Source of the DNA: Alphaproteobacteria bacterium
GTDB lineage: Bacteria > Pseudomonadota > Alphaproteobacteria > Caulobacterales > Parvularculaceae
Assembly: GCA_030428745.1 (NCBI GenBank)
Contig: JAUIEG010000033.1
Location: 1 to 12,159, forward strand
Direction of reading: 5' to 3'
Length of the DNA: 12,159 nt
Below are positions 7,055-12,159 of the stretch, one piece after another. Every line of letters begins with the position of its first letter. Position 1 is the first letter of the stretch. The position numbers were made by a program, and so were the translations under genes. The notes under the pieces are model-generated. The model searched no databases and had not been told where the DNA came from. It saw nothing but the letters and a program-made list of their open reading frames with translations.

Positions 7055-8002
7055 ATGGCGCAAACGGAAATTCATAGCGAAACTTCGCTCGCCCACTGGC
7101 GTGGCGCGTTCGAGCGCTATCTGAAATCCGAAAAGCGCGCCAGCGCCTACACGCTCCGCAATTATGCAGCGACGCTGTCGCGCTTTGAGCTGTTCCTGGC
7201 CGGTCACCTCGGCAGCCCGGCGTCGCTCAATGATTTGTCGCGCCTGGAGACCAAGGACTTCCGCGCCTATCTCGCCCAGCGCCGGAATGAGGGGCTGGGG
7301 CCGCCCTCGCTCAAGCTTGAGCTTTCGGCGCTGAAGACATTTTACAAATTTCTGGGCCGCCGCGCCGATGTGGAAAATGACGCTATCGCCGTCATGCGGG
7401 GCCCGAAAGCGAAAGAACGCCTGCCGCGCCCGGTAACTGAGGCTGACGCTGAAGCGCTGATCGAAGCAGCGGCGACGATGAAAACATCAACGCGCAAGGA
7501 AAACTGGGAGCAGGCGCGTGACGCTGCGCTGATCACGTTGCTTTACGGTGTGGGCTTGAGGATATCCGAGGCGCTTTCCCTGCGGTGGTCCGATGCGCCA
7601 TTGAGCGACACGCTGCGTATCAAGGGGAAGGGCGCCAAGACCCGGCTCATTCCCGTGGTGCCTGCGGCGCGCGATGCCGTGGAGGCGTATCAAAAGCTTT
7701 GTCCTTATGGGGGCGAGGTGGACGATCCCCTGTTCTTTTCGACGCGCGGCAAGCCGTTCTCGGCGACGCTCGCCCAGCGCACCATGGCGAAACTGCGGGT
7801 TGCGTTAGGCTTGCCTGATTCTGCAACGCCGCACGCCCTGCGCCACGGTTTTGCTACGCATCTATTGTCCGCAGGCGGCGATTTACGCGCCATTCAGGAA
7901 TTGCTCGGTCATTCGTCTCTGGCCGCGACCCAGCGTTATACGAAGATCGACAAGGAAAACCTGTTGAAGGTTTTCGACAAGGCGCATCCAAGAGCTCAAT
8001 AA
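7055..8002 (+). CDS. xerC: Tyrosine recombinase XerC
   Basis: This 315-residue site-specific recombinase is expected to act with XerD at the chromosomal dif site to resolve dimers. The N-terminal SAM-like DNA-binding domain spans about 12-102, and the catalytic domain about 125-305. Catalytic residues are visible: Arg169 (GVGLRISEAL), Lys192 (KGKGAKTR), His260 and Arg263 (HALRHG), His286 (LLGHSS) and nucleophile Tyr295 (TQRYTKI). The segment AYQKLCPYGG and the ARDAALITLLYG stretch favour XerC over XerD. Nothing suggests an integron or phage integrase: no attachment site or mobile cargo is adjacent. It starts 37 bases after yihA, with only a weak AGGG near the ATG, so it may be read from the same transcript. 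It converges with the symporter gene, nine bases away. Confidence 0.93.
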   Translation: MAQTEIHSETSLAHWRGAFERYLKSEKRASAYTLRNYAATLSRFELFLAGHLGSPASLNDLSRLETKDFRAYLAQRRNEGLGPPSLKLELSALKTFYKFLGRRADVENDAIAVMRGPKAKERLPRPVTEADAEALIEAAATMKTSTRKENWEQARDAALITLLYGVGLRISEALSLRWSDAPLSDTLRIKGKGAKTRLIPVVPAARDAVEAYQKLCPYGGEVDDPLFFSTRGKPFSATLAQRTMAKLRVALGLPDSATPHALRHGFATHLLSAGGDLRAIQELLGHSSLAATQRYTKIDKENLLKVFDKAHPRAQ

Positions 8003-8011
8003 TAACTCGGC

Positions 8012-9433
8012 CTAAACTCCAAATTTCGCCTTGTAGGTTTTTACATCGCGTTTCAGCTCCGGCAGAAGCAGATAGAGCGCGATGATGTTCGGGATGCACA
8101 TGCCGAAGAGCATCGAATCAATGAAGTCGATGATCGACGACAGCGACACGGCGGCGCCAGTGGAGAGGGCGACGCAGAGCGACAGTTTGAACAGGACGTC
8201 CACTTTCTTCGTGTCGCCGAAGAGATAGGCCGCGGCCTGCGCGCCGTAAAACGCCCAACTGACCAGCGTCGTGAAGGCGAACAGGACCGACGCGACAAGG
8301 AGGATATAGGGAAACCACGTAAAGGCGCTTTCATAAGCCGCCGAAGTGATCTCGATCCCGACGACGTTTTCTCCATAAAGATAAGGCTCATAGGCGCCTG
8401 TGACGATCACGACGAGGGCGGTGATCATACAGACGACAATGGTGTCGATGAACGGTTCCAGCAGCGCCACATAACCCTCAGTCAGGGGTTCGTTGGTTTT
8501 GACGGCCGAGTGCGCGATGGCCGCGGAGCCGACGCCGGCTTCGTTGGAATAGGTCGCGCGGCGGATGCCGTTGATCAGCGCCCCGACAAGCCCGCCGCCT
8601 GCTGCGTCCAACCCGAAAGCGCTTTTGAAAATGGTTTCGAAAGCGGCCGGCACTTGATCGATGTTCATGAAGATGATGACCAGCCCGGCGCTGAGATAAA
8701 CGGCGCCCATGAGCGGCACGAGTAGACCGGTGACCTTGCCGATGCGCTTGATGCCGCCCAGCACGACATAGGCGACGCCCGCCGCCATAATGACGCCGAA
8801 GGTGACCGGAATAGACAGCCCCGTGACGTTCGCGAATTGGGCGTGTGACTGGTTCACCTGAAGAACGCTGATCGATCCGCCGATGGCCATGACTGCGAAA
8901 AAAATCGCCGCCGCTTTGCCGACGGTCTTCATGCCGAGGCGGCGGAAAACTTCCTCGATATAATACATGGGCCCGCCCAGCGTCGTACCGTCAGGCCGAA
9001 CCCGGCGATATTTCACGGCGAGGGCGCATTCAGCGAACTTGGACGACATGCCGAAAAAGCCGGCGACCACCATCCAGAAAACGGCGCCCGGCCCGCCAAT
9101 GGCGATGGCGACAGGCACCGAAGCGATATTGCCAAGGCCGACTGTGCCCGAGAGCGCGGAGGATAGCGCCTGAAAATGGGATATCTCGCCATGGGCGCCT
9201 TGCTGGTCATGAGGATTGAGCACGAGCGACCAGGCGTGACGAAAGCCGCGCAGATTGATGAAACCAAGCGAGAAGGTGAGGATCACCGCAGCGGCCATCA
9301 ACCAGATAACAACCAGGGGCAGCGACACGCCAAAAAAGTCGACAGAGTAAAAAATGACCGACGATACAAAGTCGCTGAACGGCGTCAGGGTGTTATCGAT
9401 GCGCTCGGCAAAGGAAGGGGCGTCGTCGGCCAT
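8012..9433 (-). CDS. Alanine/glycine:cation symporter family protein (AGCS)
   Basis: This 473-residue polytopic transporter imports alanine, glycine or similar small amino acids with sodium or protons. Family marks include GTVGLGNIASVPVAIAIGGPGAVFWM after the first helices, GGPMYYIEE in the middle, the ATYSNEAGVGSAAIAHSA region and many hydrophobic helices along the whole length. The length is normal. Two ATGs compete: 9439 abuts the GAAAGG sequence with no spacing, while 9433 has it six bases upstream. I therefore chose 9433, giving a start of MADDAPSFAER. The exact substrate cannot be read from the sequence. It is transcribed away from the PLP enzyme's 3' end, probably from its own promoter in 9440-9541, and converges with xerC. 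Confidence 0.94.
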   Translation of the reverse strand: MADDAPSFAERIDNTLTPFSDFVSSVIFYSVDFFGVSLPLVVIWLMAAAVILTFSLGFINLRGFRHAWSLVLNPHDQQGAHGEISHFQALSSALSGTVGLGNIASVPVAIAIGGPGAVFWMVVAGFFGMSSKFAECALAVKYRRVRPDGTTLGGPMYYIEEVFRRLGMKTVGKAAAIFFAVMAIGGSISVLQVNQSHAQFANVTGLSIPVTFGVIMAAGVAYVVLGGIKRIGKVTGLLVPLMGAVYLSAGLVIIFMNIDQVPAAFETIFKSAFGLDAAGGGLVGALINGIRRATYSNEAGVGSAAIAHSAVKTNEPLTEGYVALLEPFIDTIVVCMITALVVIVTGAYEPYLYGENVVGIEITSAAYESAFTWFPYILLVASVLFAFTTLVSWAFYGAQAAAYLFGDTKKVDVLFKLSLCVALSTGAAVSLSSIIDFIDSMLFGMCIPNIIALYLLLPELKRDVKTYKAKFGV

Positions 9434-9439
9434 GAACAT

Positions 9440-9445
9440 CCTTTC
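9440..9445 (-). promoter_or_regulatory. Ribosome binding site deciding the symporter start
   Basis: GAAAGG on the minus strand touches the ATG at 9439-9437 directly but lies six bases before the ATG at 9433-9431. Normal spacing favours the second ATG, which removes two residues from the longest open frame. Confidence 0.55.
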
Positions 9446-9480
9446 GGGCCGTCAGGCCGCGCTGCAGGCAAAGGCTCGAC

Positions 9481-9508
9481 ACTCTAGCAAGCATTGCGGC
9501 CATGTCAC
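9481..9508 (-). promoter_or_regulatory. Candidate promoter of the amino-acid symporter gene
   Basis: Read leftward, GTGACA (complement of 9503-9508) is followed after 16 bases by TAGAGT (complement of 9481-9486). These match five of six and four of six sigma-70 consensus bases. Transcription would begin near 9474, about 40 bases before the ATG. One arm of the inverted repeat at 9483-9541 overlaps the -10 element, which could make it a control site. Confidence 0.35.
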
Positions 9509-9541
9509 TGGACGAAAAACAAATTAAGGATGTTTGCTAGA
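9483..9541. repeat. 12-bp inverted repeat with 35-base spacer between symporter and PLP-enzyme genes
   Basis: The arms are TCTAGCAAGCAT (9483-9494) and ATGTTTGCTAGA (9530-9541). Eleven of twelve positions are complementary, including a perfect outer eight. The right arm abuts the PLP enzyme's stop codon (9544-9542), and the left arm overlaps the proposed symporter -10. Arm centres are 47 bases apart. It could be a two-site operator or a long-range RNA stem; it does not look like a simple terminator. Confidence 0.45.
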
Positions 9542-10711
9542 TCACAAGGCTTTCAACGCCTGATCGAGATCGGCGCGAAGATCGCTGACATCCTCGACGC
9601 CAATGGAAAGCCGGACAAGAGAATCATCGAGACCCATTTCCGCGCGGCGTTCAGGCGGGATGGACGCGTGGGTCATGATGCCCGGATGTTCGACGAGGCT
9701 TTCAACGCCGCCGAGGCTTTCCGCGAGGGTGAAGAGCTCCACCCGCTCCAGCATGGTCTTGGCCGCATCGAGGCCCCCTTTCACGAAGATCGTGACCATG
9801 CCGCCAAAAGCGTCCATCTGGCGCTTGGCGATTTCGTGGCCAGGGTGAGATTTAAGACCGGGATAAGTGACACGGTCGATTACAGGATGCGCCTCCAGCC
9901 ATTCGGCGAGGGCCATGGCGTTGGAAGTGGAGCGTTCAAGGCGCAGAGCCAGGGTTTTAAGACCGCGCAGGGCCAGAAACGAATCGAACGGCCCCTGAAT
10001 GCCGCCTACGGAGTTTTGCAGGAAAGCGATACGGTCGGCGAGCGCCGCATCGTTGACGACAAGAACGCCGCCAATCACGTCGGAATGACCGCCGATATAT
10101 TTCGTCGCCGAATGCATAACAATGTCGGCGCCGTGATCGAGCGGGCGCTGGCAATAGGGCGAGGCAAACGTGTTATCACACCCCACGGTCACGCCATGCT
10201 TTTTTGCAATCTTGGCGATAGCTTCGATATCGACGATTTTCAAAAGCGGGTTTGTCGGTGTCTCAAGCCAGACGAGTTTCGTTTGCGGCGTAATCGCCTC
10301 TTCGAATTTTTTGGGATCCGTCAGATCGACATAGGTGAAAGATAAATTCGCCGATGTGCGCCGCACGCGTTCGAATAAGCGAAACGTACCGCCGTAAACA
10401 TCATCCATCGCGATTATGTGCGAGCCTGCTGGGAATAGCTCCAGCATGGTGGAGATCGCCGCCATGCCGGAGGCGAAGGCGAAGCCGCGCGCGCCATTTT
10501 CCAGATCGGCGATGCAGCGCTCATAGGCGAAGCGCGTGGGGTTCGCGCCCCGGGCGTAGACGAAGCCCTTATGCACGCCCGGGCTTTCCTGGGCGTAGGT
10601 GGAGGTCTGGTAAATCGGCTGCATCACCGCGCCGGTCGTCGGGTCGTGCTCCTGCCCGGCGTGAATGACGCGGGTGGCGAAGGCGGGGCGGTTTTTCTTT
10701 TCGCTGGTCAT
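9542..10711 (-). CDS. Cystathionine gamma-synthase/gamma-lyase family PLP enzyme
   Basis: This 389-residue fold-type I PLP enzyme is of the Cys/Met metabolism family, and its length is normal. Seen in order are a conserved N-terminal VIHAGQEHDPTTGAVMQPIYQTSTY, the cofactor phosphate-binding loop YARGANPTR (52-60), SGMAAI (81-86), the cofactor-stacking Tyr106, CDNTFASPYCQRPLDHGAD (178-196), the Schiff-base Lys204 in HSATKYIGGHSD and the C-terminal ESLVEHPGIMTHASIP. Relatives make cystathionine from O-acyl-homoserine and cysteine (MetB) or split cystathionine to cysteine (gamma-lyase). Motifs alone do not separate these. The likely cystathionine beta-synthase end 1.3 kb upstream favours a gamma-lyase role in reverse transsulfuration, which is inference. 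A strong AAGGAG lies seven bases before the ATG. The gene follows the UPF0178 gene by 23 bases on the same strand. Confidence 0.93.
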   Translation of the reverse strand: MTSEKKNRPAFATRVIHAGQEHDPTTGAVMQPIYQTSTYAQESPGVHKGFVYARGANPTRFAYERCIADLENGARGFAFASGMAAISTMLELFPAGSHIIAMDDVYGGTFRLFERVRRTSANLSFTYVDLTDPKKFEEAITPQTKLVWLETPTNPLLKIVDIEAIAKIAKKHGVTVGCDNTFASPYCQRPLDHGADIVMHSATKYIGGHSDVIGGVLVVNDAALADRIAFLQNSVGGIQGPFDSFLALRGLKTLALRLERSTSNAMALAEWLEAHPVIDRVTYPGLKSHPGHEIAKRQMDAFGGMVTIFVKGGLDAAKTMLERVELFTLAESLGGVESLVEHPGIMTHASIPPERRAEMGLDDSLVRLSIGVEDVSDLRADLDQALKAL

Positions 10712-10718
10712 GGGGTGT

Positions 10719-10724
10719 CTCCTT
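10719..10724 (-). promoter_or_regulatory. Strong ribosome binding site of the PLP enzyme inside a small hairpin
   Basis: AAGGAG on the minus strand lies seven bases before the ATG. In the mRNA, CUCC-AAAA-GGAG (positions 10730-10719) is a 4-bp self-complementary hairpin whose 3' arm is the ribosome site. The stem is short, so it probably causes at most mild masking. Confidence 0.45.
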
Positions 10725-10734
10725 TTGGAGGGAC

Positions 10735-11199
10735 TTAACCCGCGCGTTTCAAGCGTACAATGGTTTCGTCGAGCGCCTGGAGAAAGCGTGAACGGTCGGC
10801 CTTTTGAAAAGGCGCAGGGCCGCCAGCAGCCCCTTCCGCCCCGGCGCGCAAATCCGCCATCAAGGCGCGGGCCGCGATCGCCCCGCCAATCGAATCCTTG
10901 GTGAAAGGCTCACCCTTGGGGCTGATGACCACAGCGTCCGCTTTCAGACAACGCTCGGCGAGCAGGATGTCAGCGGTGATGACGATGGCGCGGGAATGCG
11001 CGTGCTCGGCTACATAATCGTCCGCTGCATCGTAGTGGTCGTTGACGGTAACGCGGGTGATCAACTCGTGGCGGGGAATGCGGATTGGCGCATTGGCGAC
11101 GACTGTGACAGGAATTTCATGTCGGAAGGCGACCTTGTAAATCTCTTCCTTAACGGGGCACGCGTCAGCGTCTACAAGGATTTCCAGCGATTTGACCAT
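10735..11199 (-). CDS. UPF0178 (YaiI/YqxD, DUF188) family protein
   Basis: This 154-residue soluble protein matches the YaiI/YqxD family, which has a PIN-like nuclease-type fold and no firmly established role. Family motifs are DADACPVK (10-17) near the N-terminus, NDHYDAADDYV (53-63), ITADILLAERCL (74-85) and SPKGEPFT (93-100). The aspartates in the first three could hold a metal in a PIN-like site; that is inferred from the fold family. AGGGGC precedes the ATG by five bases. It leads a two-gene unit with the PLP enzyme and is divergent from the Csp3-like gene. Confidence 0.93.
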   Translation of the reverse strand: MVKSLEILVDADACPVKEEIYKVAFRHEIPVTVVANAPIRIPRHELITRVTVNDHYDAADDYVAEHAHSRAIVITADILLAERCLKADAVVISPKGEPFTKDSIGGAIAARALMADLRAGAEGAAGGPAPFQKADRSRFLQALDETIVRLKRAG

Positions 11200-11250
11200 G
11201 GGCTGCCCCTAACAAGCGGGGCGCGTGGAACGCTTATCCCCTCCTTGTGT

Positions 11251-11279
11251 TTCCTAAGACCAGATAAAATAAAGGTCAA
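11251..11279 (-). promoter_or_regulatory. Candidate promoter of the UPF0178 gene
   Basis: Leftward, TTGACC (complement of 11274-11279) is followed after 17 bases by TAGGAA (complement of 11251-11256). The -35 is strong and the -10 weak (three of six). The start would fall near 11244, about 45 bases before the ATG. The element overlaps the start signals of the divergent Csp3-like gene. Confidence 0.35.
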
Positions 11280-11285
11280 AGGAGG
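11258..11285 (+). promoter_or_regulatory. Start signals of the Csp3-like gene with a GACC-N12-GGTC dyad
   Basis: A -10-like TAAAAT (11265-11270) lies just before a very strong ribosome site, AAAGGAGG (11278-11285), which is seven bases from the ATG. If the -10 is real, the leader is only about 15 bases long. No good -35 is seen: the nearest match, TTGTGT at 11245-11250, is only 14 bases away. GACC (11258-11261) and GGTC (11274-11277) bracket the -10 and overlap the divergent -35, a layout that could suit a repressor. I do not recognise a CueR or CsoR consensus. Confidence 0.4.
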
Positions 11286-11292
11286 CGGCGTC

Positions 11293-11688
11293 ATGCACGT
11301 ATTGGAAATGATCAAGGATCATCCCCAGGTAGGTGACGATTTTACTGAAGAACTGGGTGTCGCCGTGCGTCACGCTATGTATTGTGCAGAGATCTGCGCC
11401 TCATGCGCCGACGCGTGCATCGCCGAGAGCACAACTAAAGGTATGCGTCAGTGTATCCGCAATTGCCTCGATTGTGCGGATATCTGTGAAGCTACAGCCA
11501 AAACAGGCTTGCGGCGAACGGCGCAGAATGTCGTCGTGCTGCGCGCACAGCTTCAGGCCTGCATTATGGCGTGTGATGTGTGTGCGGAAGAGTGCGAGAA
11601 GCATGACAATCTCCATTGCAAACGCTGCGCGAAAATGTGCCGCGAATGCGCATCGGACTGCCGCGCCGCGCTGCCGGAAGTGAATTGA
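11293..11688 (+). CDS. Cysteine-rich four-helix-bundle copper-binding protein (Csp3-like, DUF326)
   Basis: This 131-residue protein has 17 cysteines, at 31, 35, 38, 42, 54, 58, 61, 65, 90, 94, 97, 101, 109, 112, 116, 119 and 123. Most are spaced CxxxC or CxxC, so they would face one side of successive helices. This is the pattern of the Csp copper-storage proteins, four-helix bundles that fill their core with Cu(I) thiolates. No signal peptide is present: the start MHVLEMIKDHP is polar. It therefore resembles the cytosolic Csp3 group rather than exported Csp1, and its length is close to known Csp3 proteins. ATG 11293 has AAAGGAGG seven bases upstream. The same frame is open far to the left, but that part overlaps the UPF0178 gene and lacks family features. 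No copper pump, chaperone or recognised copper regulator is adjacent. Metal binding is inferred from the family pattern. Confidence 0.92.
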   Translation: MHVLEMIKDHPQVGDDFTEELGVAVRHAMYCAEICASCADACIAESTTKGMRQCIRNCLDCADICEATAKTGLRRTAQNVVVLRAQLQACIMACDVCAEECEKHDNLHCKRCAKMCRECASDCRAALPEVN

Positions 11689-11705
11689 GCGGTCCCTACC
11701 CAGGC

Positions 11706-12047
11706 TTAAAGAAGCTGTTCCTGAACGTCTTTCGACCAGCCGACGAAAACTTGCGTTGGTCCGTTCTCGATCACCGGCCTCTTGATCAGAGTCGGATGCT
11801 CCGCCATGAGGGCGAGCGCCTTTTTCTCCGTGACGCCGTCTTTTTCAGCGTCGGCAAGACCACGCCAGGTGGTAGAAGATTTGTTGAGAAGTTTTTCCCA
11901 GCCGGTCGCTTTCGCCCATTTTCCAATCTGCGTTTTGGTGACGCCGTCGGCGCGCACGTCATGAAACTCGACGTTCTCCCCCGCCGCATCGAGAGCTTTC
12001 ATGGCTTTCTTGCACGTATCGCAGTTTTTAAGGCCGTAGAGGATCAT
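11706..12047 (-). CDS. ArsC/Spx-fold thiol reductase, YffB type
   Basis: This 113-residue thioredoxin-fold protein resembles YffB more than arsenate reductase. Matching features are MILYGLKNCDTCKKAMKAL at the start, VEFHDVRADGV (26-36), GWEKLLNKSSTTWRGL (49-64) and LIKRPVIE (87-94). YffB proteins are thought to be glutathione-dependent thiol reductases; firm substrates are not known to me. The active site reads Cys9-x-x-Cys12, whereas E. coli YffB, as I recall it, has only the first cysteine (CDTI), so the redox chemistry may be of the CxxC type. The ATG shares one base with the TAA of the upstream CBS-domain gene (TAATG), giving tight translational coupling. It converges with the Csp3-like gene, with 17 bases between the stop codons and no clear terminator. 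Confidence 0.92.
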   Translation of the reverse strand: MILYGLKNCDTCKKAMKALDAAGENVEFHDVRADGVTKTQIGKWAKATGWEKLLNKSSTTWRGLADAEKDGVTEKKALALMAEHPTLIKRPVIENGPTQVFVGWSKDVQEQLL

Positions 12048-12159
12048 TACGCCACCTGAAGCCGCAGATAGTTCAGCAAATCCGTCCGGGTAATCAGACC
12101 CTCGAATTTGCCGTCGTTTAACACAACCGCCACATGACCCTTTGCGAAGATCGGTAGGA
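12047..12159 (-). CDS. CBS-domain protein, C-terminal fragment; likely cystathionine beta-synthase
   Basis: A leftward frame enters from the right edge and ends at TAA 12049-12047, giving 36 residues. It contains GHVAVVLNDGKFEGLITRTDLLNYL, written here as two blocks: GHVAVVLNDG and KFEGLITRTDLLNYL. The second block is the terminal strand and helix of a CBS domain, and its wording is close to the C-terminal regulatory domain of bacterial cystathionine beta-synthases, which join serine and homocysteine. The PLP catalytic part lies outside the window, so other CBS-domain proteins remain possible. The gene overlaps the YffB start by one base, and a cystathionine gamma-lyase/synthase family gene lies nearby on the same strand. 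Confidence 0.7.
   Translation of the reverse strand, partial: LPIFAKGHVAVVLNDGKFEGLITRTDLLNYLRLQVA

Noticed and set aside
7055..8002. Tyrosine recombinase as the sign of a genomic island or integron
   Set aside because: The protein reads as chromosomal XerC, housekeeping genes flank it, and there are no direct repeats, tRNA, cassette array or mobile cargo beside it.
9502..9540. A 12-codon rightward frame (MSLDEKQIKDVC) between symporter and PLP enzyme
   Set aside because: No ribosome site precedes it and no rightward gene follows, so I see no reason to treat it as a peptide or leader.
9494..10345. 283-codon rightward frame antisense to the PLP enzyme
   Set aside because: The opposite strand carries an intact, recognisable PLP enzyme. 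The antisense product shows no family motifs and is a by-product of GC-rich codon use.
11205..11222. GCCCC-N8-GGGGC hairpin upstream of the UPF0178 gene
   Set aside because: The stem is only five G-C pairs around the ribosome site, which is common by chance in GC-rich DNA, and nothing else supports a riboswitch.
10804..11292. Long rightward frame upstream of the Csp3-like gene
   Set aside because: It is antisense to the UPF0178 gene, which has clear family motifs. The AAAGGAGG site fixes the real start at 11293.

Overview
The window looks like an ordinary chromosomal segment of an alphaproteobacterium. The basis is protein style (YidC, EngB/YihA, XerC), the run rpmH-rnpA-yidC-yihA, moderately high GC and compact gene packing. 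I cannot place it below class from sequence alone. I see no insertion sequence, prophage, CRISPR array, tRNA or rRNA. Almost every stretch belongs to a recognisable family, and the interest lies mainly in gene neighbourhoods and short structured sites.

Layout. (1) Positions 1-116 hold the last 37 codons of a rightward gene that reads like the C-terminus of a gamma-glutamyltransferase. It converges tail to tail on a leftward three-gene operon and shares a perfect 20-bp palindrome containing both stop codons. (2) Positions 3672-119, leftward, encode a TVP38/TMEM64 (DedA-like) membrane protein, a FAD-dependent pyridine-nucleotide-disulfide oxidoreductase and a HAMP-type sensor histidine kinase. 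They are spaced by 2 and 6 bases, and no response regulator is in view. (3) Positions 3878-8002, rightward, are a housekeeping block: a good promoter, rpmH (L34), rnpA (RNase P protein), yidC (membrane insertase), yihA/engB (ribosome-assembly GTPase, GTG start overlapping the yidC stop) and xerC (tyrosine recombinase). yidD, often found between rnpA and yidC, is missing. (4) Positions 9433-8012, leftward, encode an AGCS-family sodium/proton:amino-acid symporter. (5) Positions 11199-9542, leftward, hold a UPF0178 (YaiI/YqxD) protein followed by a PLP enzyme of the cystathionine gamma-synthase/gamma-lyase family. (6) Positions 11293-11688, rightward, encode a 131-residue protein with 17 cysteines that resembles the cytosolic copper-storage protein Csp3. 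(7) Positions 12159-11706, leftward, hold the 3' end of a CBS-domain gene, probably cystathionine beta-synthase, coupled through TAATG to a YffB/Spx-type thiol reductase.

How the genes may work together. The rpmH-to-yihA block serves ribosome assembly, tRNA processing and membrane protein insertion. The right end leans towards sulfur amino acids and thiols: a likely cystathionine beta-synthase, a cystathionine gamma-lyase/synthase and a YffB-type reductase lie within 2.7 kb, with a copper-thiolate protein between them. The left operon pairs a membrane protein with a flavin disulfide reductase, two families also known as natural fusions, and adds a sensor kinase. I found no clearly new system. 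The items most worth a second look are that left operon, the isolated Csp3-like gene and the two inverted repeats at 108-127 and 9483-9541.
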